A stretch of DNA of 54,408 nucleotides from JBLIDK01 sp047632595. Lineage in GTDB: Bacteria; Bacteroidota; Bacteroidia; Sphingobacteriales; Sphingobacteriaceae. The position numbers and the translations under genes are program-made. The notes under the pieces were generated by a model. The model did no database searches. It was given only the letters and a program-made list of their open reading frames with translations, and was not told the origin of the DNA. The stretch covers positions 1-54,408 of the forward strand of contig JBLIDK010000009.1 in the NCBI GenBank assembly GCA_047632595.1, in the 5' to 3' direction. Shown piece after piece: positions 43,488-52,579 of this stretch (its first letter is position 1; every line of letters begins with the position of its first letter).

Positions 43488-44150
43488 TTATCTAAAGGAT
43501 AATTCCAATGATTTAGGCAATTGAGCTTGAACCTTTTGGTACAATTCGAAATTTGGGTCAACAGCAATTATAATAGCTCCATTAACTCTAACTGCATTAG
43601 TTAATTCCGTTTTGGTTATAGTTGAAAAAAGAGTTTGAACATCTAAACTAACTACCGCTGTAGTTTTTTGATCAGTTTGAAAAGTAACTTTTTCAGAAAA
43701 ACTTAATGTACTTGTGAATTCTTCAGAAAAATTAAGCTGAATAGGTATTTTTTGATTGCTGTTATCAGTGAACTCTCCAGTTAGTGATAAACCAGGATCT
43801 AAGTTTGCTTGATTTTGCCCTATTTTAAAACTAATAGACACGTTTTGATATTTTCCTACGGGTATTTCCTCATTACCAATTTCACGAGATGAACTAATTA
43901 TTTTAACCTTATTAGTAACCAGTAAATTGTAAGAACTAGATGCTACACCTTTAATATTTCCAGTAAAATTTGCTTGTTTCACTGTGAAATAACCAGAATT
44001 AAAATTCAGGAATCCTGAATTAGCGTTATCTGAAGTAAAACTATAGCGTAAAAAACCATTTCCTTCTTCTTTTGCACAACCAACAAAAAGTAATAGCATT
44101 GATATGCATAAAATAGAAGTAGCTTTAGTTAAAATCTGTATTTTGCGCAT
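43488..44150 (-). CDS. Lipoprotein of unknown function (DUF4382-like pattern)
   Basis: The ATG at 44150 gives 220 residues starting with a basic signal and a lipobox (LLLFVGC, Cys about 25); a longer frame from 44291 would overlap the divergent amidase gene. The mature part is beta-rich (FNSGYFTVKQANFTG, VGKYQNVSISFKIG, TAVVSLDVQTLFSTI) and resembles DUF4382-type carbohydrate-binding-like lipoproteins, which I cannot confirm. Divergent from the amidase with a 37-base gap, so they may share control. Confidence 0.75.
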   Translation of the reverse strand: MRKIQILTKATSILCISMLLLFVGCAKEEGNGFLRYSFTSDNANSGFLNFNSGYFTVKQANFTGNIKGVASSSYNLLVTNKVKIISSSREIGNEEIPVGKYQNVSISFKIGQNQANLDPGLSLTGEFTDNSNQKIPIQLNFSEEFTSTLSFSEKVTFQTDQKTTAVVSLDVQTLFSTITKTELTNAVRVNGAIIIAVDPNFELYQKVQAQLPKSLELSFR

Positions 44151-44187
44151 AGTAAACCAATTGAACCTTTTAAACGTTTGTATTAAT

Positions 44188-45459
44188 ATGTTTCGAATCA
44201 TTTTACTTCTTCTTTTACTGCCAGCAACAGTTCTATCACAAAACAAATGGGATGAGCGTGTCATTGTATTGGACGAAAGTAACGAATTCAATAAAAAGAT
44301 ACAGCTTACTTTGGTTGCAAATAAAAAAGAAACACCTTTTCAAAGCAAAAGCCCTTTTACCGCAATTAATGTAGAAATACCTAATGGTCAAACTTTTGAT
44401 GGATTGTTTGTAGAAGTTGAAGGAGAAAAAACACCATTGATTGAAGATGCTGATGTTCTGAATAATGAACGGCTAAGCAGTAACCTGATAATATTACAAA
44501 AACCTGGTGTTCAATTTGGAGTGTATTCAACTAGATCTGATAGGGAAGTAGTTGTAAATTTGATATATACGCCACCATATGTAGCGAATAGTTCCAATAA
44601 AAATTTTGAAAAAAGCTTGGTCAACGATAAGCCTGAGTCGATAGATCAAAGCGTTTGGCGCGCAGGTTTACCTGAACCTAAAAATAGACCTACTTCAATT
44701 GAAGTTAACCACGTTATTCTTCATCACAGTGCTGGTTCAAATACGGACACGAATTATATCAACGTTGTTAGAAACATCTATATCTACCATACCGAAACCA
44801 ATAATTGGGATGATATAGGGTATAATTTTGTGGTAGCACAAAATGGGACAGTGTTTGATGGTCGCGATGGGAAAGGGACTTTTGAAGAAGACAACATACA
44901 AGGTGCTCATTATTGCGGAAAGAATAATGGAACTATGGGTGTTTGCCTTTTAGGTAATTATGATAATGTAGAACCAACAGACACTTCATTAAGAAGTATT
45001 GAAAAATTGATTGCCTGGAAGCTGAATAAAGAATTATTAGACCCTTATGATTACTTTAACCACCCAAATGCTAATGATAATTTACTAGGTGTAGTAAGTG
45101 GACATCGAGATGGCTGTAACACTGCTTGCCCTGGAGAAATTTATATTGCACGTAAGGATAACATCAAATTTAGAGTTTGTGAAAGCTTAGATTATTGCGA
45201 TGTAATTGCCTCTGCTGAAAACAAAGAGAATGTTGCACTAGTATACCCAAATCCTGTAAATAATTTTTTGAATATTGATTTTTTGGATACGGATTTCACA
45301 GAAATTGTAATTGTAAACCTCAAAGGAGAAGTTGTTGAGCAAGAATTTCTAAGCAATGAACGCAACACAATTGATTTGAGAAACTTATCTTCGGGGCTAT
45401 ACTTACTTAAAGTAACAAATTCATCTACAACATATCGTCATATGATACGGAAGTTGTAA
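44188..45459 (+). CDS. Secreted N-acetylmuramoyl-L-alanine amidase (PGRP type) with T9SS sorting domain
   Basis: The ATG at 44188 gives 423 residues and a clean signal peptide (MFRIILLLLLLPATVLSQ); the longer frame lacks one. A beta-rich N-terminal region (about 20-160) is followed by a PGRP/amidase_2 domain (about 165-320): the zinc ligands fit HHSAG near the start and HRDGCNTACPG at the end, with AHYCGKNNGTMGVCLLG between. The last 75 residues begin YPNP and end in a T9SS type A sorting domain. It should cleave the MurNAc-L-Ala bond of peptidoglycan outside the cell. Export by T9SS suggests a target on other bacteria or shed murein. Confidence 0.88.
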   Translation: MFRIILLLLLLPATVLSQNKWDERVIVLDESNEFNKKIQLTLVANKKETPFQSKSPFTAINVEIPNGQTFDGLFVEVEGEKTPLIEDADVLNNERLSSNLIILQKPGVQFGVYSTRSDREVVVNLIYTPPYVANSSNKNFEKSLVNDKPESIDQSVWRAGLPEPKNRPTSIEVNHVILHHSAGSNTDTNYINVVRNIYIYHTETNNWDDIGYNFVVAQNGTVFDGRDGKGTFEEDNIQGAHYCGKNNGTMGVCLLGNYDNVEPTDTSLRSIEKLIAWKLNKELLDPYDYFNHPNANDNLLGVVSGHRDGCNTACPGEIYIARKDNIKFRVCESLDYCDVIASAENKENVALVYPNPVNNFLNIDFLDTDFTEIVIVNLKGEVVEQEFLSNERNTIDLRNLSSGLYLLKVTNSSTTYRHMIRKL

Positions 45460-45471
45460 AAATTGAATCGA

Positions 45472-47958
45472 ATGAAATATTTAATTACCAGCTTTTTAGC
45501 ATTATTATTTTTAGTTACAGCTTTTGCTCAACCCAAACAACCCAGTTCCTCTGAAATTCAGAAGAAAATTGAAAAACTTCAGGTTTTAGGCAATGTTTTA
45601 TACGTTGCAGCTCATCCTGATGATGAAAATACTCGTTTAATTGCCTACTTATCTAAAGGGAAAATGCTTAATACTGCCTATTTGAGCTTAACTCGCGGTG
45701 ATGGTGGACAAAATTTAGTAGGTTCTGAAATTGGAGAACAATTAGGCGTTATACGAACCCAAGAATTATTAGCAGCACGTAGAGTTGATGGCGGACAGCA
45801 ATTTTTTACACGAGCACGAGATTTTGGTTATTCAAAAAACCCTAAAGAGACCTTTGAAATTTGGGGAAAAGACGAAGTGTTAGAGGATGTTGTAAGAGTA
45901 ATACGAAAATTTAAACCCGACGTAATAATCACTCGCTTCAATCAAACTCCAGGAACCACTCACGGTCACCATACTGCTTCTGCCATGCTAGCAGCCGAAG
46001 CATTTTCTATGGCTGCAAATCCAAAATCATATTCATCTCAATTAAAAACTTTAGATACTTGGCAAAGTAAAAAATTGGCATGGAATACTTCCTATTGGTT
46101 TTACAGAGGAGAAGATTTTGATACCACAGGTCTAACAATAATTGATGTTGGAGCATATGACCCACTTTTGGGAACATCTTACACGGAAATTGCAGCTCAA
46201 AGTAGAACACAACATAAAAGTCAAGGATTTGGAAGCTCAGGAAGTCGAGGTGAACAATTAGAATACTTAGAAATTTGGGAAAACTTATCTGGTAAAGAAG
46301 GCGTTTTTGGAGGATTAGATTTTACTTGGAATAGAGTAGCAGGTGGGGACGAAATTGAAATTCTAATGGAGACTATTGCTCGTAACTACGATCCAAAAGA
46401 ACCTTTTAATTCAATATATCTTCTAAATACTGCTTACGACAAATTATCTAAGATAAATGATAAAAAGAATCAGCATTTAATTGATAAAAAGAAAAATGAG
46501 TTGCAAGAAATTATTCAAGATTGCTTAGGACTTTTTATTGAAGCTTCTACAGATGAATTTGAAGTAAGTTCGGGCCAAGAAATCACCTATAAAATTGAGG
46601 CAATTAATCGCTCTGAACAAAAAGTGTATTTGGAGAAAATCACCTGGCCCAATGGTAGTGATTCTCTAACGGTAAAAATGTTGAAGCGTAACAGTAAATT
46701 TGAGATTGAGTCTACACAACAAATTTCTGAAACTGCTTCTAACTCTTCTCCATATTGGTTAGCTAAAGAGGGTAAATTTGGATTGTTTACAGTAGAGAAA
46801 ACAGAATTGATTGGTACACCCGAGAACAAACAACCATTAGTAGCAAAAGTGACCTTTAGTATGAAAAAGTCGAACTATACTATTGAGGTTCCGATTTACT
46901 ACAAAACTACCGATCCTGTTAAAGGAGAAATTCAGCGACCAATTGCAATTACACCTAAAGTAATGTTAAATGTAAAGGAGAATGTGTTAATTACTCCAGG
47001 TGTTGAAAAGCAAATTGAAGTGACTGTTATAGCCGGAAAAGATAATGTTTCAGGAATTTTGGAGCCAATTGTGCCTAAAAAATGGAAAATCAAGCCATCT
47101 AAACTGGAAATGAGCTTTGAGCGACAAGGCGAGGAACAAACGGCAATATTTCGAATAATACCTCCAGGAAAGCAGAGTGCCGAAATGTTAAAAATTGAAT
47201 TTGTATCAGGCACTGAGAAATTTACCAAAGGAATTGAGCGTATCGAATATGACCATATCCCAACTCAAACACTTTTTCCAGAGGCAACGATTAGTCTAGT
47301 TAATTTAGAGCTTGAAACTAGAGGAACAAACATTGGTTATATAAACGGAGCAGGAGACGATGTTGGAAATTACCTAGCCTTACTTGGGTACAATATCACC
47401 GTTATTGAAGAAAACGAAATCGCAACAGCTAATTTGAAGAATTTTGATGCTGTTTTTGTTGGAATACGTGCCTACAATACTGTGGAACGTTTAGCAGTTG
47501 ATAATCCCAAATTATTAGAGTATGTGAAGAATGGAGGTAATCTAATTGTTCAATACAACACTAGCCATCGTTTGGTTATGAATGACTTTGCACCATATCC
47601 TTTAACTTTAAGTAGAGATCGAGTTACTGATGAAAATGCTAAAGTTAAACTAGTTGCTCAAAATCATCCTGTGTTAAACTTCCCTAATAAAATAACAGCT
47701 GCGGATTTTGAAGGATGGGTTCAAGAACGAGGATTATATTTCCCCAATGAATGGGCAAGTGAGTATGTTAATATTTTGGAAATGAATGATCCTGGAGAAA
47801 CTCCAAAAAAGGGGAGTCTTTTGGTAGCTACTTATGGCAAAGGTTTTTATGTTTATACCGGACTTTCATTTTTTAGAGAATTACCTGCAGGTGTTCCTGG
47901 GGCATATAGATTGCTAGCAAATATGATTGCCTTGGGATCTGAAAACGAATTAGAATAA
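45472..47958 (+). CDS. Secreted PIG-L family deacetylase with C-terminal GATase-like domain
   Basis: The ATG at 45472 gives 828 residues with a signal peptide (about 1-20, ending AFAQ). The PIG-L/LmbE zinc deacetylase domain is at about 40-260: AHPDDE at 47-52 and HGHHTASAM near 165 provide the metal ligands. The middle is beta-rich (about 350-600). The C-terminal ~190 residues (TRGTNIGYINGAGDDV, VGIRAYNT, GGNLIVQYNT) look like a flavodoxin/GATase1-like fold as in ThuA-type proteins. It probably removes N-acetyl groups from extracellular amino sugars. Its stop shares one base with the 38-aa gene. Confidence 0.87.
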   Translation: MKYLITSFLALLFLVTAFAQPKQPSSSEIQKKIEKLQVLGNVLYVAAHPDDENTRLIAYLSKGKMLNTAYLSLTRGDGGQNLVGSEIGEQLGVIRTQELLAARRVDGGQQFFTRARDFGYSKNPKETFEIWGKDEVLEDVVRVIRKFKPDVIITRFNQTPGTTHGHHTASAMLAAEAFSMAANPKSYSSQLKTLDTWQSKKLAWNTSYWFYRGEDFDTTGLTIIDVGAYDPLLGTSYTEIAAQSRTQHKSQGFGSSGSRGEQLEYLEIWENLSGKEGVFGGLDFTWNRVAGGDEIEILMETIARNYDPKEPFNSIYLLNTAYDKLSKINDKKNQHLIDKKKNELQEIIQDCLGLFIEASTDEFEVSSGQEITYKIEAINRSEQKVYLEKITWPNGSDSLTVKMLKRNSKFEIESTQQISETASNSSPYWLAKEGKFGLFTVEKTELIGTPENKQPLVAKVTFSMKKSNYTIEVPIYYKTTDPVKGEIQRPIAITPKVMLNVKENVLITPGVEKQIEVTVIAGKDNVSGILEPIVPKKWKIKPSKLEMSFERQGEEQTAIFRIIPPGKQSAEMLKIEFVSGTEKFTKGIERIEYDHIPTQTLFPEATISLVNLELETRGTNIGYINGAGDDVGNYLALLGYNITVIEENEIATANLKNFDAVFVGIRAYNTVERLAVDNPKLLEYVKNGGNLIVQYNTSHRLVMNDFAPYPLTLSRDRVTDENAKVKLVAQNHPVLNFPNKITAADFEGWVQERGLYFPNEWASEYVNILEMNDPGETPKKGSLLVATYGKGFYVYTGLSFFRELPAGVPGAYRLLANMIALGSENELE

Positions 47959-48074
47959 TGAGTAACGATAAACCTCCTATTGTCAAATCCTGGAAAAATG
48001 CATACATAGTGGTTGCGATAAATCTTGTGATTTGTATTATTGTATTTTACCTATTTAGCAGATATTTTTCATGA
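47958..48074 (+). CDS. 38-residue single-pass membrane protein
   Basis: An ATG at 47958 overlapping the PIG-L stop by one base starts a 38-codon frame that ends at 48072-48074, overlapping the symporter ATG (48071) by 4 bases. The product has a polar, proline-containing N-terminus (MSNDKPPIVKSWKNAY), then a strongly hydrophobic helix of about 18 residues (IVVAINLVICIIVFYLF) and a short SRYFS end. Exact fit between two genes with ATGA/TAATG overlaps on both sides argues that it is real and translated by coupling. It may be an accessory subunit of the symporter; I know no family for it. Confidence 0.8.
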   Translation: MSNDKPPIVKSWKNAYIVVAINLVICIIVFYLFSRYFS

Positions 48075-49777
48075 GCCCAATTGATTGGATTGTATTGGTC
48101 GTTACCCTTTTTACCATTGTTGGTTATGGAATTTGGAAAAATAGAAAACATGCTAACTTAGACAGTTACTTATTAGGCGGTAAAACCATGCCTTGGTATG
48201 TAATTGGCTTATCGGTAATGGCAACACAAGCCAGCGCAATAACTTTTTTAAGCACACCAGGGCAAGCTTATGCTGATGGGATGCGATTCGTTCAGTTTTA
48301 CTTCGGATTGCCCATAGCAATGATTATTCTGTCGGTTACTTTTATACCGCTGTACTACAAGCTAAAAGTATATACCGCTTATGAATTACTTGAGTCACGT
48401 TTTGACTTAAAAACAAGAATTCTAACAGCCTCCTTATTTTTATTGCAAAGAGGTTTGGCTGCTGGAATAACGATTTATGCACCAGCTATTATTCTTTCAA
48501 CTATTCTGGATTGGCACTTGTGGCAAACTAACCTGATAATTGGAGTTTTAGTCATATTGTATACAGTTTCTGGAGGTACTAAGGCCGTTTCACAGACTCA
48601 AAAGCAGCAAATGATTGTCATATTTACTGGGATGGGTGTGGCTTTTTGCATGCTTATTGCCTTGTTAAAACCAGATGTCTCACTAAGTGAAGCATTCCAT
48701 ATTGCAGGTAAAATGGATCGCTTAAATGCTATTGATTTTAGTTTTGATTTAAACAATCGTTATACCTTTTGGACGGGTATAACAGGGGGGTTGTTTTTAG
48801 CCTTAAGTTATTTTGGGACAGATCAAAGTCAAGTTTCGAGGTACATAAATGGAAAATCAATTAAAGAAAGTAGACTTGGACTGCTTTTTAACGGACTATT
48901 AAAGATTCCAATGCAGTTTTTTATACTCTTAGTTGGAGTTTTGGTTTTTGTGTTTTATCAATTTAACGCAGCACCAATAATCTTTAATGAGGCTGCAACC
49001 AAAGAAGTAAAAGCTTCAGAATATGTTGAAGATTGGAATCAATTAGAAACAGAATATTTTCAAATCCAAGAGGATAAAAAAGCTGCATTAACAACCATGG
49101 TTGAAGGACTAAGGAGTGATGATGAGTCTATTGTTGAATCAAGCAAAATAGAAGCCCAGCGATTAGAAAGTGAAGGAGAGCTGGTAAGAACAGAAGCCAA
49201 GGATTTAATAAAATCGATTAACCCAAAAACCGTAACAAAAGATACAGATTATGTATTTATTGGTTGGGTAATGAACAATATGCCCGTTGGTTTAGTTGGA
49301 TTGCTATTAGCAGTGATTTTTTCTGCAGCAATGTCATCTACTTCGTCAGAGTTAAACGCATTAGCCAGTACAACAGTTATTGATGTTTATAAGCGAAATT
49401 TCAAACAAACAGCAAGCGACAGACATTATGTTAATGCTTCAAAATTATTTACAGTTGGTTGGGGGATTTTGGCTATAACTTTCGCCACTTTGGCTGAATT
49501 GTTGGATAATTTAATTCAAGCGGTTAATATTTTAGGCTCCCTTTTTTATGGTACAATTTTGGGAGTTTTTCTATCAGCATTTTACATTAAATTTATTAAA
49601 GCAAATGCAGTTTTCGTTGCTGCTTTAATTGCTGAAGGACTTGTAATCACCCTATTTTTATTAGATAGATATGAAGTAATTGAATTGGCTTATTTGTGGT
49701 TGAATGTAGTTGGTTGTTTGATACTAATTCTATTTGCTTGGTTGATTCAACTAATTATAAATTCTAGGAATACCTAA
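48071..49777 (+). CDS. Sodium:solute symporter (SSS family) with large loop insert
   Basis: 568 residues with about 13-14 membrane helices and SSS signatures (LGGKTMPWYVIGLSVMATQAS, SGGTKAVSQTQKQQM, SYFGTDQSQVSRYING, LLAVIFSAAMSSTSSELNALA). It should import a sugar, sialic acid, amino acid or similar with sodium. Between the helices ending FYQF and those starting VFIGW it carries an acidic, Glu/Lys-rich insert (about residues 300-395) likely to be coiled coil on the periplasmic side, longer than the short loop of vSGLT. Overlaps the 38-aa gene by 4 bases. With the PIG-L enzyme it forms a deacetylate-and-import module by inference. Confidence 0.88.
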   Translation: MSPIDWIVLVVTLFTIVGYGIWKNRKHANLDSYLLGGKTMPWYVIGLSVMATQASAITFLSTPGQAYADGMRFVQFYFGLPIAMIILSVTFIPLYYKLKVYTAYELLESRFDLKTRILTASLFLLQRGLAAGITIYAPAIILSTILDWHLWQTNLIIGVLVILYTVSGGTKAVSQTQKQQMIVIFTGMGVAFCMLIALLKPDVSLSEAFHIAGKMDRLNAIDFSFDLNNRYTFWTGITGGLFLALSYFGTDQSQVSRYINGKSIKESRLGLLFNGLLKIPMQFFILLVGVLVFVFYQFNAAPIIFNEAATKEVKASEYVEDWNQLETEYFQIQEDKKAALTTMVEGLRSDDESIVESSKIEAQRLESEGELVRTEAKDLIKSINPKTVTKDTDYVFIGWVMNNMPVGLVGLLLAVIFSAAMSSTSSELNALASTTVIDVYKRNFKQTASDRHYVNASKLFTVGWGILAITFATLAELLDNLIQAVNILGSLFYGTILGVFLSAFYIKFIKANAVFVAALIAEGLVITLFLLDRYEVIELAYLWLNVVGCLILILFAWLIQLIINSRNT

Positions 49778-49840
49778 TAACAGATTGTCAGAGTCATTTT
49801 TTTTTTTAATTTTAAAAAACAGAAATTAAAAAAAATATTC

Positions 49841-50707
49841 ATGCGATATTTTAAAATTTTCCTTCTACTATCTTTAATAAGTGTTCAACTTAAACTTTTC
49901 AGCCAATATGAATCCTATTTTGGGAAGGACTCTACCGTTTGGTATGTTTGTTATAATACACCAGGTAGTTGTTCTACATCTCCTTTAAAAATCACTTCAG
50001 ATACCACCATTGACATGGTTAATTGGAAAATACTAGAAAGAGACTTTGGAACGACAGTTCTATTTAGAGAGGATACAACAAGTGGCACCTTGTATTCAAA
50101 AAATATAACAGATACCGTTGAGTATATTGTTTCAACCATGAATGTTTCCAAAGGTGATAGCGTTTACTATAGAATATATGATCATTGGTTTCCTATTGAT
50201 ACTGTACTTTTTGATAAAGAAATTAAAAAAAGAGTGGTGTATATTGATAAATATAAACCTAAACAACCACGTTCTGGGCATTATTTTGTGGAAGGTGTGG
50301 GTTTTAGCATAAATATATTATGGCAAGACTCTTTCTCTAATTATTTCGAGTATCATAGTTCAGTTGAATTAAGATGTCAATTCAAAGGTGGTGTTCAAAA
50401 CTATGGTATAAAGGATATTAATTATTGTAATCAACAAAGCGGAGTTGGAGTGGATAATTCAAAAATGTATCAATATGAGGTATTATTGTATCCAAATCCT
50501 GTTAAAGATTATTTGTGGATAAAAAACACAGCTCTATTTAATTCACAAACTCAATTCAAAGTCTATAATTTATCTTCACAAGTAGTAAAATCTGGTAATC
50601 TTAATGGTTCCAATCTAGCTATTAAATCTCTTTTACCTGGTGTGTATATGTTAGAATTATCGGATGATTTGGGTGTGAAACATTTTGGAAAGTTTATAAA
50701 GGAATAA
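49841..50707 (+). CDS. Secreted protein with T9SS sorting domain
   Basis: 288 residues with a signal peptide (about 1-21, ending LFSQ). The middle region has WYVCYNTPGSCSTSPL and repeated Thr/Asp-rich strands; no enzyme motif is recognisable. The C-terminal ~75 residues begin LLYPNP and end GVYMLELSDDL...FIKE, a type A T9SS sorting domain. The 63-base upstream gap has T- and A-runs but no clear promoter box. Function unknown. Confidence 0.82.
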   Translation: MRYFKIFLLLSLISVQLKLFSQYESYFGKDSTVWYVCYNTPGSCSTSPLKITSDTTIDMVNWKILERDFGTTVLFREDTTSGTLYSKNITDTVEYIVSTMNVSKGDSVYYRIYDHWFPIDTVLFDKEIKKRVVYIDKYKPKQPRSGHYFVEGVGFSINILWQDSFSNYFEYHSSVELRCQFKGGVQNYGIKDINYCNQQSGVGVDNSKMYQYEVLLYPNPVKDYLWIKNTALFNSQTQFKVYNLSSQVVKSGNLNGSNLAIKSLLPGVYMLELSDDLGVKHFGKFIKE

Positions 50708-50749
50708 GTATGGTTTAATAAACTTTTAATGAGTTTAAGTATAGTATAT

Positions 50750-51625
50750 TTATTTTTTAGGAAAAAAAGGAATTAAAAGTTGCTTCCAAAAAGTCGTTTG
50801 GAATTTCTCATCATTTGCAAATCCCAGCTCAATATTCTTGCCATCAGAAGGCAAGTACGAGGTTTTAAACAGATAGTCCCAAATACTTAAAGATAAGCCA
50901 AAATTCACGCCATATCTTCTTTCTTTAGGCAATTCCTTTGCATGGTGCCAAATGTGCATTTTGGGATTGTTCAAAATGTACTTTAAAGGGCCATAACTTA
51001 AGTTAATGTTGGAGTGATTTAAATGTCCGATGGAAATTGAAATAATGTGAATTATAAAAAAATCTGAAATACCAAAGCCTATCATAGCCAATGGAATATA
51101 TTGAAGTGTTTTATACACGACTGTTTCCATCCAATGAAAACGCAAATGAGCCGCAAAGCCCATTTCTTTAACTGAATGATGCACTTTGTGAAATTGCCAT
51201 AACCAATCTATTCGGTGCAATAGTCTATGTATGTTCCATTGTATGAAATCTGCAAGGACAAACATGATTAAAAGTTGAATTATTCTTGGTAGTTGGCTTA
51301 TTTCGATGGCTACCAAGTTTTGAATTCCAATTAAATTAAGAAGGTTTTCAAACAATTTAACTCCCACCATAGACACGCCATTGTAAAGAACTAAAGAGAA
51401 GATGAAAAAATTAAAAAACATATAAAATCCATCAAGCCAAAAGTCTTTTCTGACTATAGATTGACTTTTACGCCAAGGAAAAGCTATTTCTGCTAACCAA
51501 ACTAGCAGCGAAAGCGCAATTAGCCAATAAAAATAATTGTTCCAACTAGGGTTTAGAATCTCATTTGTTAAATAGTTCCAATATCCTGAATAAGCTGATA
51601 AAAAAATCTCTAAATAGCTATTCAT
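50750..51625 (-). CDS. Sterol desaturase / fatty acid hydroxylase family membrane protein
   Basis: 291 residues with several membrane helices. The family's histidine clusters for the di-iron centre are visible: HRLLHR, HKVHHS, HLNHSN and HIWHHA. Members hydroxylate or desaturate lipids using O2. In Bacteroidota these enzymes may modify carotenoids, hopanoids or sphingolipid-like chains; the substrate here is unknown. It lies downstream of panB on the same strand with a 27-base gap, so the two may share a transcript. Confidence 0.9.
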   Translation of the reverse strand: MNSYLEIFLSAYSGYWNYLTNEILNPSWNNYFYWLIALSLLVWLAEIAFPWRKSQSIVRKDFWLDGFYMFFNFFIFSLVLYNGVSMVGVKLFENLLNLIGIQNLVAIEISQLPRIIQLLIMFVLADFIQWNIHRLLHRIDWLWQFHKVHHSVKEMGFAAHLRFHWMETVVYKTLQYIPLAMIGFGISDFFIIHIISISIGHLNHSNINLSYGPLKYILNNPKMHIWHHAKELPKERRYGVNFGLSLSIWDYLFKTSYLPSDGKNIELGFANDEKFQTTFWKQLLIPFFPKK

Positions 51626-51652
51626 GGGATTAAAATTTAAAGGTTTGAATTA

Positions 51653-52468
51653 CTAATATTGTTCGTTTTCACCTGGAAAGTCACCGCTTCGAACGTCTTT
51701 AACGTAATTCTCAACAGCTCCCTTAATTTCAGCATATAAATCTAAATAACGCCTTAAAAAACGTGGATGAAATTCTTTTGTTAAACCTAAAATATCGTGT
51801 ATTACCAAAACTTGTCCTGCTACGCCAGAGCCTGCTCCAATACCAATTATTGGAATATTTATAGAGTCCTGAACTTCCTTAGCCAGTTTTGCAGGAATTT
51901 TTTCTAGTACAATTGAAAAACAACCAGCTTCTTCCAAGATTTTGGCATCCTCTTTTAGTTTTATCGCCTCTGCTTCTTCTTTTGCACGAACAGTATAAGT
52001 ACCAAACTTGTATATTGATTGTGGAGTAAGACCTAAATGGCCCATAACAGGAACCCCAGCGCTAATAATTCTGCGTACCGATTCTTCTACTTCTGAACCA
52101 CCTTCTAGCTTTACAGAATGGGCGCCACTTTCTTTCATTATTCTTATTGCAGAAGTCAATGCTTCTTTTGAATTCCCTTGATAGGATCCAAAAGGCAAAT
52201 CAACCACAACAAGAGCTCGCTCAACGCCACGCACAACCGATGAAGCATGGTAAATCATTTGATCTAATGTAATTGGCAAAGTGGTCTCATGTCCGGCCAT
52301 TACGTTTGAAGCAGAATCACCTACTAACAAAACATCAACACCACTGTCATCAAGAATTTTTGCCATGCTAAAATCATAAGCAGTTAGCATGCTGATTTTT
52401 TCATTTTTATCCTTCATCTCTTGAAGAACATGAGTGGTTACTCTTTTTACATCTTTATGAATGGACAT
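51653..52468 (-). CDS. panB: 3-methyl-2-oxobutanoate hydroxymethyltransferase
   Basis: The ATG at 52468 gives 271 residues, normal for PanB. A TTG in frame at 52486 lies inside the -7 box and is rejected. It adds a hydroxymethyl group from methylene-THF to ketoisovalerate, the first step of pantothenate synthesis. Signatures: LTAYDFSMAKILDD, VGDSASNVMAGHETTLP, VKLEGG, GHLGLTPQS and GIGAGSG. The THF cofactor links to glyA elsewhere in the window. Confidence 0.96.
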   Translation of the reverse strand: MSIHKDVKRVTTHVLQEMKDKNEKISMLTAYDFSMAKILDDSGVDVLLVGDSASNVMAGHETTLPITLDQMIYHASSVVRGVERALVVVDLPFGSYQGNSKEALTSAIRIMKESGAHSVKLEGGSEVEESVRRIISAGVPVMGHLGLTPQSIYKFGTYTVRAKEEAEAIKLKEDAKILEEAGCFSIVLEKIPAKLAKEVQDSINIPIIGIGAGSGVAGQVLVIHDILGLTKEFHPRFLRRYLDLYAEIKGAVENYVKDVRSGDFPGENEQY

Positions 52469-52483
52469 AGTGGTTTTTTTTAT

Positions 52484-52491
52484 CAAAAATA
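52484..52491 (-). promoter_or_regulatory. -7 promoter box for panB
   Basis: The minus strand reads TATTTTTG, 15 bases before the ATG at 52468. It overlaps the TTG at 52486 and so argues against that start. Confidence 0.5.
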
Positions 52492-52565
52492 GTATTTGAA
52501 AAGTTGTAATACGAAAATCACACGCTTATGTGAGCTAAAATAATGTTAATTGCTCGTAAGAGTCA

Positions 52566-52573
52566 TATATTTG
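52566..52573 (+). promoter_or_regulatory. -7 promoter box close to the lipoprotein start
   Basis: TATATTTG matches TAnnTTTG but ends only 6 bases before the ATG at 52580, far less than the 15-29 bases at the other genes here. If functional the transcript would be leaderless or nearly so. No TTG is found at usual -33 spacing. Confidence 0.4.
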
Positions 52574-52579
52574 TAGACT

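Noticed and set aside
44104..44187. Longer start of the PGRP amidase
   Set aside because: It overlaps the divergent lipoprotein start and masks the clear signal peptide at 44188.
44151..44291. Longer start of the minus-strand lipoprotein
   Set aside because: It runs through the amidase coding region and places the lipobox far from the N-terminus.
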